From Barnesiella sp. An22 (GTDB taxonomy: Bacteria > Bacteroidota > Bacteroidia > Bacteroidales > Barnesiellaceae), in the NCBI RefSeq assembly GCF_002159975.1, contig NZ_NFJR01000001.1:372001-436000 (forward strand): 64,000 nt of DNA, written 5' to 3'. Below, piece by piece: positions 50,524 to 60,183 of the stretch. Position numbers and translations under genes: made by a program. The notes below the pieces were generated by a model. It saw only the letters and a list, made by a program, of their open reading frames with translations. It was not told where the DNA came from and searched no databases. Within the stretch, counting starts at the first letter, position 1. Every line of letters starts with the position of its first letter.

Positions 50524-53055
50524 TTATCCGCAACGCGAAGTACCGCACGAAGTGCAGATGAGGCATCCCTCCTGATAGATGAGGGTCTCGTTACCACAAT
50601 TCGGACAGGTCTGCCCACTGGCTTTGGTGCCGTTGGGCAGGTATTTCTTCAGAGCGCGCTCTACACCGTTCTTCCAGCTGTTGATCGACTGGCTGTCGAG
50701 TTCGAGGCTCGATACCAGCTTGAGCACTTGCGGGATGGGCATGCCGTAGCGAAGTACTCCCGAGATGAGTTTGGCATAGTTCCAATACTCGGGGTTGAAC
50801 TTGTCGGAGAGTCCCTCGATGGTGGTCTTGTAACCGCGCTTGTTGGAGAACTGGAAGTCGTAACGCTTCGTACCGTCGGGGTTTACGGCCTTCACAATCT
50901 TACCCTTCACTACATTCTTGGGGCAGAAGATACCGTCGTCGTCGTCGGCAAGACCGGTGAAGATTTCGTAAGGCTTGCCATCTTTCAGACCCACGAAGGC
51001 AATCCACTTCTCCTTGTTGTTCTGGAAGCGAACCACATCGGCCTCGAGCTCGATGGGGCGTACCAGCGTTTCGGCTTGTGCGGGAACCACGGGTTTCTTC
51101 TCTTCCTTCTTGGCCGAGATGAGCACACCCGAGCGAGAGCCGTCGCGATAGACCGTACAGCCTTTGCAACCCGAGCGCCAAGCCTCGACATAGAGCTGAC
51201 CCACCATCTCTTCGCTCACGTCGGAGGGAAGGTTGATGGTAACGCTAATCGAGTGGTCGACCCACTTCTGGATGCGGCCCTGCATGCGCACCTTCTGCAA
51301 CCAGTCGATGTCGTTGGCCGTAGCCTTATAGTAAGGAGAGCGAGCCACCAGGGCATCGACCTCTTCCTGGCTATAATTCTTTTTCACCTCGATACCGTTT
51401 ACCTGCATCCAGGTGATGAATTTATGGTGATAAACCACATACTCTTCAAAGGCATCGCCCGTCTCGTCGACATAGTCGATATGTACGGCGGGATCGTTGG
51501 GGTTCACCTTGCGGCGACGGCGATAAACCGGCATGAATACCGGCTCGATGCCCGAGGTGGTCTGGGTCATCAGACTCGTAGTACCCGTGGGTGCAATGGT
51601 GAGGCAGGCAATGTTGCGACGCCCGTACTTGCACATGTCGGCATAGAGCTCTTCATCTTCGTGTTTCAACCGTTTGATGAAGGGGTTGTTGGTCTCGCGG
51701 TCGGCATCGAAAATCGAGAAGGCGCCACGCTCCTTGGCCATCGTCACCGACGAACGGTAAGCGGCCAGTGCCAAAGCCCGATGTACCTTTTCGGAGAAGT
51801 CGGTAGCCTCTTCGGTTCCGTAGCGGAAACCCATGGCGGCAATCATATCGCCCTCGGCCGTGGTGCCCACACCGGTACGACGGCCTTGCAGGGTACGTTT
51901 CTGTATCTTGTACCACAGGTTGAGCTCGGTGCTCTTCACCTCGTCGGTCTCGGGGTCGGCCTTGATTTTCTCGATAATCTTGTCGATCTTCTCCATCTCA
52001 AGGTCGATAATATCGTCCATGATGCGCTGTGCCAGCATCACATGTTTACGGAAGAGGTCGAAGTCGAAATAGGCCTCCGGGGTAAACGGATTGACTACAT
52101 AGGAGTAGAGGTTGATGGCCAACAGACGGCAGCTGTCGTAGGGACAGAGGGGAATCTCGCCGCAAGGGTTGGTCGATACGGTCTTGAAGCCCAGGTCGGC
52201 ATAGCAGTCGGGTACCGACTCTCTGATGATGGTATCCCAAAAGAGTACGCCGGGTTCGGCCGATTTCCAGGCATTGTGCACAATCTTTTTCCAAAGGGCT
52301 TGCGCGTCGATCTCCTTCGTCACCTTGGGATCGGGCGAGTCGATGGGGAACTGTTGGATGTAGGGCTTGCCTTCGATAGCAGCCTCCATAAAGTCGTCGT
52401 GAATCTTCACCGACACGTTGGCACCCGTCACACGTCCCTCGACCATCTTGGCGTCGATGAACGACTCGGAGTCGGGGTGTTTGATCGATACCGAAAGCAT
52501 CAGCGCACCGCGACGGCCATCCTGAGCCACCTCGCGGGTCGAGTTGGAGTAACGCTCCATAAAGGGTACCAGCCCCGTAGAGGTGAGGGCCGAGTTCTTG
52601 ACGGGCGAACCTTTGGGGCGGATGTGCGACAGGTCGTGACCTACACCACCGCGACGTTTCATCAGTTGCACCTGCTCTTCGTCGATTTTGATAATGCCGC
52701 CGTACGAGTCGGGGGCACCATCGAGCCCAATCACAAAACAGTTGGAGAGCGACCCCACCTGATAGTTGTTACCAATGCCACTCATGGGGCTTCCCTGCGG
52801 CACGATGTAGCGGAACGATCTCATCAAATCGAACAGCTCTTGCGACGAAAGCGGGTTAGGATACCGTTGCTCGATACGAGCAATCTCATTGGCGATACGC
52901 CAGTGCATATCGTCGGGAGTCTTTTCATAGATATTCCCATACGAATCTTTCAGAGCATATTTGTTTACCCACACACGGGCAGCCAGCTCATCTCCCTTGA
53001 AATACTCCAACGACGCCTGATAAGCCTCGTCATAAGTATAAATAGTTGGTTCCAC
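50524..53055 (-). CDS. nrdJ: Adenosylcobalamin-dependent ribonucleotide reductase, class II
   Basis: An 843-aa B12-dependent reductase that makes deoxyribonucleotides without oxygen. The N-terminus DELAARVWVNKYALKD is typical. VGSLSNCFV carries the first redox Cys, STNPCGEIPLCPYDSC (near 310) the thiyl-radical Cys, and IAPTGTTSLM is the conserved loop. The C-terminus ends with a zinc-ribbon-like CPNCGNE...CLICTSCG, probably involved in reduction of the active site. The start is GTG at 53055; no ATG exists upstream in frame. A strong terminator follows. The enzyme makes the cell dependent on B12. Confidence 0.95.
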   Translation of the reverse strand: MEPTIYTYDEAYQASLEYFKGDELAARVWVNKYALKDSYGNIYEKTPDDMHWRIANEIARIEQRYPNPLSSQELFDLMRSFRYIVPQGSPMSGIGNNYQVGSLSNCFVIGLDGAPDSYGGIIKIDEEQVQLMKRRGGVGHDLSHIRPKGSPVKNSALTSTGLVPFMERYSNSTREVAQDGRRGALMLSVSIKHPDSESFIDAKMVEGRVTGANVSVKIHDDFMEAAIEGKPYIQQFPIDSPDPKVTKEIDAQALWKKIVHNAWKSAEPGVLFWDTIIRESVPDCYADLGFKTVSTNPCGEIPLCPYDSCRLLAINLYSYVVNPFTPEAYFDFDLFRKHVMLAQRIMDDIIDLEMEKIDKIIEKIKADPETDEVKSTELNLWYKIQKRTLQGRRTGVGTTAEGDMIAAMGFRYGTEEATDFSEKVHRALALAAYRSSVTMAKERGAFSIFDADRETNNPFIKRLKHEDEELYADMCKYGRRNIACLTIAPTGTTSLMTQTTSGIEPVFMPVYRRRRKVNPNDPAVHIDYVDETGDAFEEYVVYHHKFITWMQVNGIEVKKNYSQEEVDALVARSPYYKATANDIDWLQKVRMQGRIQKWVDHSISVTINLPSDVSEEMVGQLYVEAWRSGCKGCTVYRDGSRSGVLISAKKEEKKPVVPAQAETLVRPIELEADVVRFQNNKEKWIAFVGLKDGKPYEIFTGLADDDDGIFCPKNVVKGKIVKAVNPDGTKRYDFQFSNKRGYKTTIEGLSDKFNPEYWNYAKLISGVLRYGMPIPQVLKLVSSLELDSQSINSWKNGVERALKKYLPNGTKASGQTCPNCGNETLIYQEGCLICTSCGTSRCG

Positions 53056-53461
53056 GAGACAAATATTTTTTCTATTATGTTAATTAGTTAATTTTAGACA
53101 AAGATTTTTCAGCAGAAAGATTTACGGTGCAAGTTTATAAAAAACATTCTACATACACAAATAATATCATTTTTAAATATCAACAATTTTCAAAGTTTCC
53201 CAATTTAAAACGAACAATATTTGATTATCAGATATTTACATTTTCACCTATAACAAAAAGTTTTCCGTTTTTGAAAATCGAGCAATCCACCGAGAGAAGC
53301 ACAAGGTAAAATCGACATCGTCGACAGTCCTCAATTATTGCCGCTTTCAAGCACTTGCAGGACAAATTCGTGGGCAATCAGCTCAACTACCATACCGCCG
53401 TTGTCAAATATTTTCATTATCTTTGCTACTACGAACTTATCACTTCAAATCCCCATTACCT
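53056..53461. other. AT-rich intergenic spacer between nrdJ and the nitroreductase gene
   Basis: About 400 bp, markedly AT-rich from 53100 to 53290. It must hold the divergent promoters. TATCTTTG at 53418-53425 is a good -7 element for the nitroreductase gene, though I see no -33 partner. I looked for DnaA boxes (TTATCCACA and close variants) and saw none. No coding sequence is supported. Confidence 0.5.
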
Positions 53462-54211
53462 ATGATAAAGAGTTTGAAAGAGAGAAGAACGATACGGCAA
53501 TATCTCGACAAGGAGATAGATGACCGTCTGCTCAACGAACTTCTCGAAACGGCATTTCGTGCCCCCACAACGGGCAACATGCAGGTGTACAGCGTCGTCG
53601 TTACCCGCACTCGGGAGAACAAAGAGCGACTGGCTCCGGCCCACTTCAACCAACCTACCGTCACCCACGCGCCGGTGGTACTGACCTTCTGCGCCGACTT
53701 TAACCGGTTTGTAAAATGGTGCGAGCTGAACCACGCCCAACCGGGCTACGACAACTTCCAGTCGTTCGTTACGGCAGCCATCGACGCCCTGCTCGTGGCT
53801 CAGCAGTTCTGCACCGCAGCCGAGCTTTCGGGTCTGGGCTGCTGCTATCTGGGCACTACCACCTACAACGCTCCCCAGATTGCCGAAGCCCTGCAACTGC
53901 CCCGTCTGGTGATCCCCATTACCACCCTCACCGTAGGTTATCCGGCCGACATGCCCGCCCAGGTAGACCGCCTGCCCCTCGAGGCGATTGTTCACCACGA
54001 GAGCTACCGCGACTACACGCCCGAGGATATACAGCGCCTCTATGCCGAAAAAGAGAGTCTGCCCGAGAACCGGCAATTCGTAGCCGAGAACCACAAGGAG
54101 ACTCTGGCTCAGGTATTCACCGACGTGCGCTACACGCGCGAGAACAACGAACTGTTCTCCAAAATCTTCCTCGACTTCATTGTGAAACAGGGCTTCAAAA
54201 TGCCCGAATAA
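53462..54211 (+). CDS. NADPH-dependent oxidoreductase, nitroreductase family
   Basis: A 249-aa FMN enzyme of the NfsA/FRP type. MIKSLKERRTIRQYLDKEIDDRLLNELLETAFRAPTTGNMQ is the flavin-binding N-terminus, with SGLGCCYLGTTTYNAPQIAEALQLP and PITTLTVGYPADMP further on. It reduces nitro compounds, quinones or flavins using NAD(P)H. ATG 53462 begins the family N-terminus; a longer frame from 53423 overlaps the promoter. It converges with dnaA on a shared terminator. Confidence 0.93.
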   Translation: MIKSLKERRTIRQYLDKEIDDRLLNELLETAFRAPTTGNMQVYSVVVTRTRENKERLAPAHFNQPTVTHAPVVLTFCADFNRFVKWCELNHAQPGYDNFQSFVTAAIDALLVAQQFCTAAELSGLGCCYLGTTTYNAPQIAEALQLPRLVIPITTLTVGYPADMPAQVDRLPLEAIVHHESYRDYTPEDIQRLYAEKESLPENRQFVAENHKETLAQVFTDVRYTRENNELFSKIFLDFIVKQGFKMPE

Positions 54212-54251
54212 GAGACGGAGAGAGTTCAACACCCTCCCCTGCAACGATACG

Positions 54252-54287
54252 AAAGAGGCCCGGAACAACAGCGTTCCGGGCCTCTTT
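54252..54287. terminator. Bidirectional terminator between the nitroreductase gene and dnaA
   Basis: AAAGAGGCCCGGAAC and GTTCCGGGCCTCTTT form a perfect 15-bp stem with a six-base loop; A- and T-runs on the two sides let it work in both directions. Confidence 0.9.
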
Positions 54288-54311
54288 CGTTATTCTGTAT
54301 CCCTATGGAGG

Positions 54312-55712
54312 TTATCCTTGTATCCGTTGCTCAATCTCCTCGAGATCGCTCCGCAACTTCTTGTCTACCCCTATCTGTTCGGTGATGGTCTTGCAGGCGT
54401 GCAGCACGGTAGCGTGGTCTTTCTTGCCCAGCACGTCGCCGATACCGGCCAGCGAAAGGCTGGTGTATTTCTTGGCCAGGTACATGGACATCTGACGGGC
54501 CACAACCACCTCTCTCTTGCGCGTGCGCTCGAGCAGGCGCGAGGTATCCAGGCCGTAATAGCCGCAAACCGCCTCTTTGATGGTATCGATGGTAATCTGC
54601 TTCTGCACCATCTTCACGCTGGCAGCCAGCACCTGATCGGCCATTTCGATGGAAATCTCCTTCTTCAAGACGCTCGAACGTACCATGAGCGAAACGATAA
54701 CCCCCTCGAGGTCGCGCACGTTGTCGGTCACGTTGCGGGCGATGTAGTCGATTACCGACTCGTCGATGGTCAAGCCGTCGCGGTGTACCTTGCTCATGAG
54801 AATATCGTAGCGCAACTTGTAGTCGGGACGCTCCACCTCGGCTGTCAAACCCCATTTGAAGCGGGTCAACAGACGCGAAACCATGCCCACCAGCTCGACC
54901 GGCGGACGGTCGCAGGTGAGTACCAGTTGCTTGTTGCTCTGATGCAAATGGTTAAAGATGTGGAAGAAGGTATTCTGGGTCTGGGTCTTCCCGGCAAACT
55001 CCTGAATATCGTCCATCAACAGTACGTCGATGCTTTGATAGAAGCCGATAAAGTCGTTCACGCGATTGTTGCGCACGGCATCGGTATACTGCACCAGAAA
55101 GTCGTGAGCCGACAGGTAAAGCACCCGTTTGGCCGGCATGTTCTCTTTGATGCGCAAACCTATGGCCTGAATCAAGTGGGTCTTTCCCACCCCCGACTCA
55201 CCGAAGAGAAACAAGGGGTTGAAGGTATTGCGACCGGGATTCTCGGCAATCGATTCGGCAGCCGCACGCGCCAACATGTTGCTTGCCCCCTGATAATAAC
55301 TTTCAAAAGTGTAAATCGGGTTCAGACGGGGGTCGAGCTCATCGTATACGCGTTGTTTGAACGGGTCCAAAAGGTCGGGCATCGCCTGCTGCATTTTCTT
55401 GACAGCGGTCGACTTGGTCGTAGCAGAGAGGTCGACCGTAGCCTCGGGCTGACGGACAATCTGCACACGATACACCAACTTGACGTTTGCCCCATAGATG
55501 CGAGGCAAAACCTTTTTCAGCAGGTTGAGGTAGTGCTCCTCGATCTGCTCTATCACGAAATGTGAAGGGACAAGCAAAGTCAACACATTATCGCCATCAA
55601 CACCCAACGAAGTAATCGGCTTGAACAGACTCTCAAACGCCTCGGGGGCTATGTTGTCTTTGATAATTGTTAGACATTGGTCCCACAACTGAACATGTTG
55701 TTCTGAACCCAT
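54312..55712 (-). CDS. dnaA: Chromosomal replication initiator protein DnaA
   Basis: A 466-aa AAA+ initiator. Domain I is residues 1-80 (LWDQCLTIIKDNIAPEAFESLFKPI), domain III has Walker A GESGVGKTH and Walker B VLLMDDIQ, and domain IV the DNA-box-binding helix-turn-helix with SLSLAGIGDVLGKKDHATVLHACK. ATG 55712 (MGSEQHVQLW) is chosen; an ATG seven codons upstream is possible. It lies next to the nitroreductase and nrdJ genes. No DnaA-box cluster is visible in the flanking spacers, so an adjacent oriC is not supported. Confidence 0.96.
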   Translation of the reverse strand: MGSEQHVQLWDQCLTIIKDNIAPEAFESLFKPITSLGVDGDNVLTLLVPSHFVIEQIEEHYLNLLKKVLPRIYGANVKLVYRVQIVRQPEATVDLSATTKSTAVKKMQQAMPDLLDPFKQRVYDELDPRLNPIYTFESYYQGASNMLARAAAESIAENPGRNTFNPLFLFGESGVGKTHLIQAIGLRIKENMPAKRVLYLSAHDFLVQYTDAVRNNRVNDFIGFYQSIDVLLMDDIQEFAGKTQTQNTFFHIFNHLHQSNKQLVLTCDRPPVELVGMVSRLLTRFKWGLTAEVERPDYKLRYDILMSKVHRDGLTIDESVIDYIARNVTDNVRDLEGVIVSLMVRSSVLKKEISIEMADQVLAASVKMVQKQITIDTIKEAVCGYYGLDTSRLLERTRKREVVVARQMSMYLAKKYTSLSLAGIGDVLGKKDHATVLHACKTITEQIGVDKKLRSDLEEIEQRIQG

Positions 55713-56060
55713 TTTATGTAAATCTTCTATCAAAAAACTTTTGCGTGTACAAAATTCAAATTATTTTTCCGCAAAAACAAATCGCAAAATATTTGCTTTT
55801 TACATTTCAGTTACAAACGGTTGATTTCAAAGTTCTTATAAAATATCGTCTCTCGAGATATTTTTTCCGTTTTCACAATCTATCATCACTTTATCTTTCA
55901 AGCGATTACAAACCTTTATATGTTTTTCGGCACATTTCCAGCACCTCTCTCCCATTGGGTAAACACACCCCTATAAGGGTAGCTTTGGGAATATTACAAA
56001 AAAATTGCAGATTCCTCCTTATTTATATCGATTCTAAATAAGGAAAATCTGTTACTCTTC
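55713..56060. other. AT-rich spacer upstream of dnaA
   Basis: About 350 bp between dnaA and the MCE gene. It is AT-rich in its first 200 bp and must contain the dnaA promoter, but I see no perfect TAnnTTTG element and no DnaA boxes. The segment 55920-55985 is more GC-rich and shows nothing recognisable. Confidence 0.4.
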
Positions 56061-56945
56061 TCAGAACAGCGAGAAGTGTACATATCGCTTGGGATTAAGC
56101 CGCAAGTCGATCATGAGCGAATCGACACTGCCCAGCACACCATTGGCCCGATCGTAAAGCCCCCGGTCGTTCAACAACAGCCCCAGACTGTTGTCGGGCG
56201 AGGTAAGCCGCGAGGTGATTTGCTGCAGATTGTAACTGGTCTTCTGCACCGATGCCATGGTCGACTGCAACGGCAGCGCATTGAGGGTATCGGAGAATTG
56301 GTTGATCTGCGCCGTAATGCCCTGCACGTTGTCGAGTATCACGGGGACATCGTTTTGCATCATGCCCGAGAGTTGTACCGACGAGCGTTCCAGATTGGCC
56401 GTAATGCGATCGAGCCGTTTTACCGACGAGACCAGAGCCGGATCGTTGACCAGGGTTTGCAACCCCGACAAGATGCTGTCGAGTTTGGGCAACAACACGA
56501 CAACCTGGGGCAGCAGCTCGCTCTGGAGGCTCTGCATCAGCCCCGACTTCACTTCGCCCTGCAGCAAGGCTCCGTGCTCGTAGTATTCGCTCACGTGGGG
56601 ATTCAGGTCGATTACCACCGACGAGGTTCCCAACATATCGGTCTCGAGGTAGACCCGGCTGTCGACCGGAATCTTCAGTTTCTTATCGAGATTCAACAGT
56701 ACCTTGATGGTCTGATTCGTGTCGTAGTCGTACACAATCTCCTGCACGAGCCCCACCTTGTAGCCGTCGATCATCACCGGGGCCGACTGGGCCAACCCGC
56801 CCACGCTGGGGAACTGCACATAATAGTAATTAGAGGGTTTCATCACGTTGATGCCCTTCAAATAGTTGATGCCTACATACAGAATGAGGATGCTAATCAG
56901 CACCGAGAGGGCAATCTTTGCTTCTTTTCCAAACCACTTTTTCAT
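56061..56945 (-). CDS. MlaD/MCE family protein
   Basis: A 294-aa single MCE-domain protein with an N-terminal membrane anchor (about residues 10-28, IALSVLISILILYVGINYL), the MCE core VQFPSVGGLAQSAPVMIDGYKVGLVQEI (about 44-71), and a long C-terminal helical region. MCE proteins bind lipids in transport between inner and outer membranes. The Mla ATPase and permease genes are not in the window. The gene follows the amidase gene by 34 bp on the same strand. Confidence 0.92.
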   Translation of the reverse strand: MKKWFGKEAKIALSVLISILILYVGINYLKGINVMKPSNYYYVQFPSVGGLAQSAPVMIDGYKVGLVQEIVYDYDTNQTIKVLLNLDKKLKIPVDSRVYLETDMLGTSSVVIDLNPHVSEYYEHGALLQGEVKSGLMQSLQSELLPQVVVLLPKLDSILSGLQTLVNDPALVSSVKRLDRITANLERSSVQLSGMMQNDVPVILDNVQGITAQINQFSDTLNALPLQSTMASVQKTSYNLQQITSRLTSPDNSLGLLLNDRGLYDRANGVLGSVDSLMIDLRLNPKRYVHFSLF

Positions 56946-56979
56946 ATTATTCTTTTTAGTTGGGCGATCGTCTTGTTTC

Positions 56980-58140
56980 TCACTTTACACGCTTTCCGTC
57001 ACGGAACTGGATGATAAAGGCATCGCGAAACAACGATTTCACCTTTTTATATTGTTGCTGTATACCATTTCGATCGGTCGATTTCCCATAGGTGTATTTA
57101 TACATGCTCCCCTCTTTGTAGCATTCGACAGGCGAGAGGCCTTTGAACTCCTTGGAGTTGGCCGGCAACTTGCGGGGGAGCGCCATAAACTGCACCTTGT
57201 AATAGGTAACACCCGAGGCGTCGTCTTGTTCGGCCTTGCCGGTTTGAGTTTTGGCGGGGGCCGGTTTCTCTACTTCGGCAGGTGCAGGAGCCGGAGCAGG
57301 AGCCGGAGTCGACGAGGTGACCGCAGGGGCCGAACCCTTGCGCGAGTTTTGCTTGCGATCGTAATCCGATTTGTATTTGACAAAGGCATTGTAAATGGCC
57401 TGGGCCATCTTGGTCTGCCCGCTCTCCGAGGTGAGGAACCGCTCTTGCGTGGGGTTGCAGATGAAGTCGAGCTCGACCAGAACCGCCGGCATGCCGGTCT
57501 TGGCCAGCACCCAGAATCCGGCCTGCCGCACCCCGCGGTCCACGCGGTTGGCTACCGATACAAACTCGTGCTGTATGTCCGAGGCAAAGTTGATGCTCTG
57601 CTCCATATGCTTGTACTGCATGAATTCAAAGATAATGTACGACTCGGTCGAGTTGGGGTCGAACCCTTCGTAACGGGTAGAGAAATCGTTCTCGAGATAG
57701 ATAACCGAGTTCTCACGCTTGGCCACCTCGAGGTTCTCTTTGCTGCGGTGCAGACCCAGCGTCCAGGTAGAGGCACCGGCCACGGTCTTGCGGTTGGGCG
57801 ATTTCTTGTCGATCGAGTTGGTGTGTATCGAGATGAAGAGGTCGCCCTCCACCCGGTTGGCCTTATCGGCCCGCTCCTGCAAGGTGAGGTAGACATCCTT
57901 GTCGCGGGTATAGACCACCTTCACCCCCGGCACATTGTTGGCCACCATGCGCCCCAGCTTCAGGGCTACCCCCAGGTTGATGTCCTTCTCCTTGGCCTTG
58001 TTGCCAAGGGCACCCGCGTCGCGCCCTCCGTGACCGGCATCGATGACCAGCACGAAGTCTTTGGCCGAAACGACCGAGAGCCCGAGCACAAATGCAAAAA
58101 GGAGGGAGAGCACCCGCGTAAAGCAATATGAATGTTTCAT
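56980..58140 (-). CDS. N-acetylmuramoyl-L-alanine amidase
   Basis: A 386-aa zinc amidase (amidase_3, AmiABC type) that cleaves peptide stems from peptidoglycan at septation. The signal peptide ends near VVSA (residue 26). VIDAGHGGRDAGALG supplies the first zinc ligand, FISIHTNS another, and VLVELDFICN the catalytic Glu. A Pro/Ala-rich linker (about 273-300) precedes a C-terminal segment (YYKVQFMALPRKLP) that resembles a SPOR-like domain. ATG 58140 begins the signal peptide; a longer frame from 58248 has no support. Confidence 0.93.
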   Translation of the reverse strand: MKHSYCFTRVLSLLFAFVLGLSVVSAKDFVLVIDAGHGGRDAGALGNKAKEKDINLGVALKLGRMVANNVPGVKVVYTRDKDVYLTLQERADKANRVEGDLFISIHTNSIDKKSPNRKTVAGASTWTLGLHRSKENLEVAKRENSVIYLENDFSTRYEGFDPNSTESYIIFEFMQYKHMEQSINFASDIQHEFVSVANRVDRGVRQAGFWVLAKTGMPAVLVELDFICNPTQERFLTSESGQTKMAQAIYNAFVKYKSDYDRKQNSRKGSAPAVTSSTPAPAPAPAPAEVEKPAPAKTQTGKAEQDDASGVTYYKVQFMALPRKLPANSKEFKGLSPVECYKEGSMYKYTYGKSTDRNGIQQQYKKVKSLFRDAFIIQFRDGKRVK

Positions 58141-58388
58141 AAACCAGTATCTGCTATCATTAACACAAGACCCGGCCCCGCCGGAATCCTGACAAATTGC
58201 CAAACAGGCGGCGTACCATCCGGGCCTATTTCGCAGTTTCAAATGCAAAGGTATAAATAAAGCTCGAAAAAGATGTCAATTTCAAGGAGATTTATTGCCT
58301 TATACTCAAATCGTAAAACTGGATTCGCACCGATGGCTTTCTCGAAAGAAAAAAGTATTTTTGCAAAAGCGAGACAAAAAGCGTGTAT

Positions 58389-59402
58389 ATGATACGACAC
58401 CTGAAACAAAACAGCTATGCCATGGCGATATGCCTGCTGACGGCGGCCTTCATCGCCTGCAACGGAAAAGCTTCGGAGGCCCGGAGCTCCGTAACCCGAC
58501 ACCCCGTGACCATCGAACGGTTCGACCGCGAACTCCCGGCCTACGTGCAACAGACCGACACCGCCGCGGCGGCCGGCTTCAGGGAGAAATACGCCCCCTT
58601 CTTCTCCGTCTACTGCCGGCAGATTCTGGGGCTGGGCGATGCTCCCGACTTCCGCGAGGGGCTGAACCTGTTTCTCACCCACGAAGCCATTGCCCAACTC
58701 TATGCCGATACCGAGTCGCACTTCGCCAGCGACACCGCCTGGATTGCCGCCCTGCAACAGGGCTTCGACCGGTACAGCGAGCTCTTTCCGCAGGCACCGC
58801 GTCCCCGCCTGCTCACCCATGTGTCGGGGCTGAACCAGTCGATTGTTACGGTCGACTCGCTGCTCTCCATCTCGCTCGACTGCTACCTGGGGGCCGACTA
58901 CCCGCTCTACGAACAACGCTATTATATATATGAACGGGGGCTGCACGAGAGCGGCCGCATAGCCTACGACGCTCTGGAGGTGTGGCTGCGCACCCGCTAC
59001 CCCTACGAATCGAAACGCAATGCTCTGCTCGACCGCATGGTCTACGAGGGGAAGATTCTCTATGCCCTCGCCTCGATATTCCCCGAGGCCGACGAATACC
59101 GCCTGCTGGGCTACACCGACGAGCAGGCGCAGTGGTGCCAGACCAACGAGGCCGAAATCTGGCACCAGGTGGTGAGCAAGAAGCACTTGTTCAACACCGA
59201 GTCGATGCTCATCCACAAATATGTGGAACCGGCCCCCTTCGTGGCCGTGCTGCATCAGGACTCACCGGGCCGGCTGGGCCGCTGGATCGGCTACCAGATA
59301 GTCAAGCGATATGCCCAGGAGAAGAAGAGAAGTGCGGCCGAACTGCTGACCTCGCCCGACGATGCCGGCGAGATATTGGCCGAATCGAAATACAACGGAT
59401 AA
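58389..59402 (+). CDS. GldB-like lipoprotein
   Basis: A 337-aa protein with a lipoprotein signal (LLTAAFIAC, lipid-bearing Cys near residue 24). VTIERFDRELP is the typical GldB opening and FREGLNLFLTHEAIAQLYAD, LLTHVSGLNQSIVTVDSLLSISLDCYLGADYPLY and MVYEGKILYAL are family motifs. In gliding flavobacteria GldB is essential for motility; homologues in non-gliding Bacteroidales have an unknown envelope function. ATG 58389 follows TATTTTTG (58356-58363), a -7 element. It is followed 15 bp later by aroE. Confidence 0.9.
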   Translation: MIRHLKQNSYAMAICLLTAAFIACNGKASEARSSVTRHPVTIERFDRELPAYVQQTDTAAAAGFREKYAPFFSVYCRQILGLGDAPDFREGLNLFLTHEAIAQLYADTESHFASDTAWIAALQQGFDRYSELFPQAPRPRLLTHVSGLNQSIVTVDSLLSISLDCYLGADYPLYEQRYYIYERGLHESGRIAYDALEVWLRTRYPYESKRNALLDRMVYEGKILYALASIFPEADEYRLLGYTDEQAQWCQTNEAEIWHQVVSKKHLFNTESMLIHKYVEPAPFVAVLHQDSPGRLGRWIGYQIVKRYAQEKKRSAAELLTSPDDAGEILAESKYNG

Positions 59403-59417
59403 ACTGAAACGATAGCT

Positions 59418-60164
59418 ATGAACCACGTATACGGACTGGTGGGGTATCCCTTGGGACACTCGTTTTCCCGCTCGTTTTTCCACGCGAAATTCGAACGTGA
59501 GGGGATAGCGGCCACCTACGAAAACTTCGAGATGCCCGACCTCTCGACTCTGCGGCAACTCATTGCCGACCGCCGGGAGCTCTGCGGGCTGAATGTAACG
59601 ATACCCTATAAGACGGAGGTTATCGCGCTGCTCGACGAGCTGGACCCGCAGGCCCGCGCGATTGGGGCCGTCAACGTCATACAGATAACCCGGCAACCCG
59701 ACGGCCGCGTATGGCTCAAAGGCTACAACAGCGACATCATCGGGTTCACCCAATCGATTGCCCCGCTCATCGACGAGGGCATGCAACGGGCACTCATCCT
59801 GGGAACGGGCGGCGCCTCGAAAGCGGTCTATGCCGGACTGAAGTCGCTGCACATCGAGCCTGCCTTCGTCTCGCGGCAACGGCGCGGCGACATCATCGCC
59901 TACGACGACCTCACCCCCGAGCGGATGGCTTCCCACCGCATCATCGTCAACACCACGCCGGTGGGCATGTATCCCCACACCGACGAGGCTCCCCGCATCC
60001 CCTACGAATGCCTTACCCCCGAGCACCTCTGCTACGACCTCATCTACAACCCCGAGGTGACCCGCTTTCTCGAGTTGGCGGCCCGCCAGGGGTGCAAGAT
60101 CAAAAACGGTACCGAGATGCTGCACCTGCAGGCCCTGGCCGCCTGGGATATTTGGAATCGATAA
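59418..60164 (+). CDS. aroE: Shikimate dehydrogenase
   Basis: A 248-aa NADP-dependent enzyme of aromatic amino acid synthesis, converting 3-dehydroshikimate to shikimate. YPLGHSFSRSFF is the substrate-binding motif near the start, NVTIPYK holds the catalytic Lys (about residue 66), LILGTGGASKAVYAGL is the nucleotide-binding loop, and NTTPVGMYPHTDEAP follows. It is a little shorter than E. coli AroE but normal for Bacteroidales. It lies between the gldB-like gene and a LysR gene. Confidence 0.95.
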   Translation: MNHVYGLVGYPLGHSFSRSFFHAKFEREGIAATYENFEMPDLSTLRQLIADRRELCGLNVTIPYKTEVIALLDELDPQARAIGAVNVIQITRQPDGRVWLKGYNSDIIGFTQSIAPLIDEGMQRALILGTGGASKAVYAGLKSLHIEPAFVSRQRRGDIIAYDDLTPERMASHRIIVNTTPVGMYPHTDEAPRIPYECLTPEHLCYDLIYNPEVTRFLELAARQGCKIKNGTEMLHLQALAAWDIWNR

Positions 60165-60183
60165 CGCCATAAGCCCCTCCACC

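Noticed and set aside
50728-53091. A 787-codon plus-strand frame opposite nrdJ
   Set aside because: Antisense shadow of nrdJ, which has clear catalytic motifs and a terminator on its own strand.
53056-56060. A replication origin next to dnaA
   Set aside because: The spacers on either side are AT-rich, but I could see no cluster of TTATCCACA-like boxes. In Bacteroidota dnaA is often not next to oriC.
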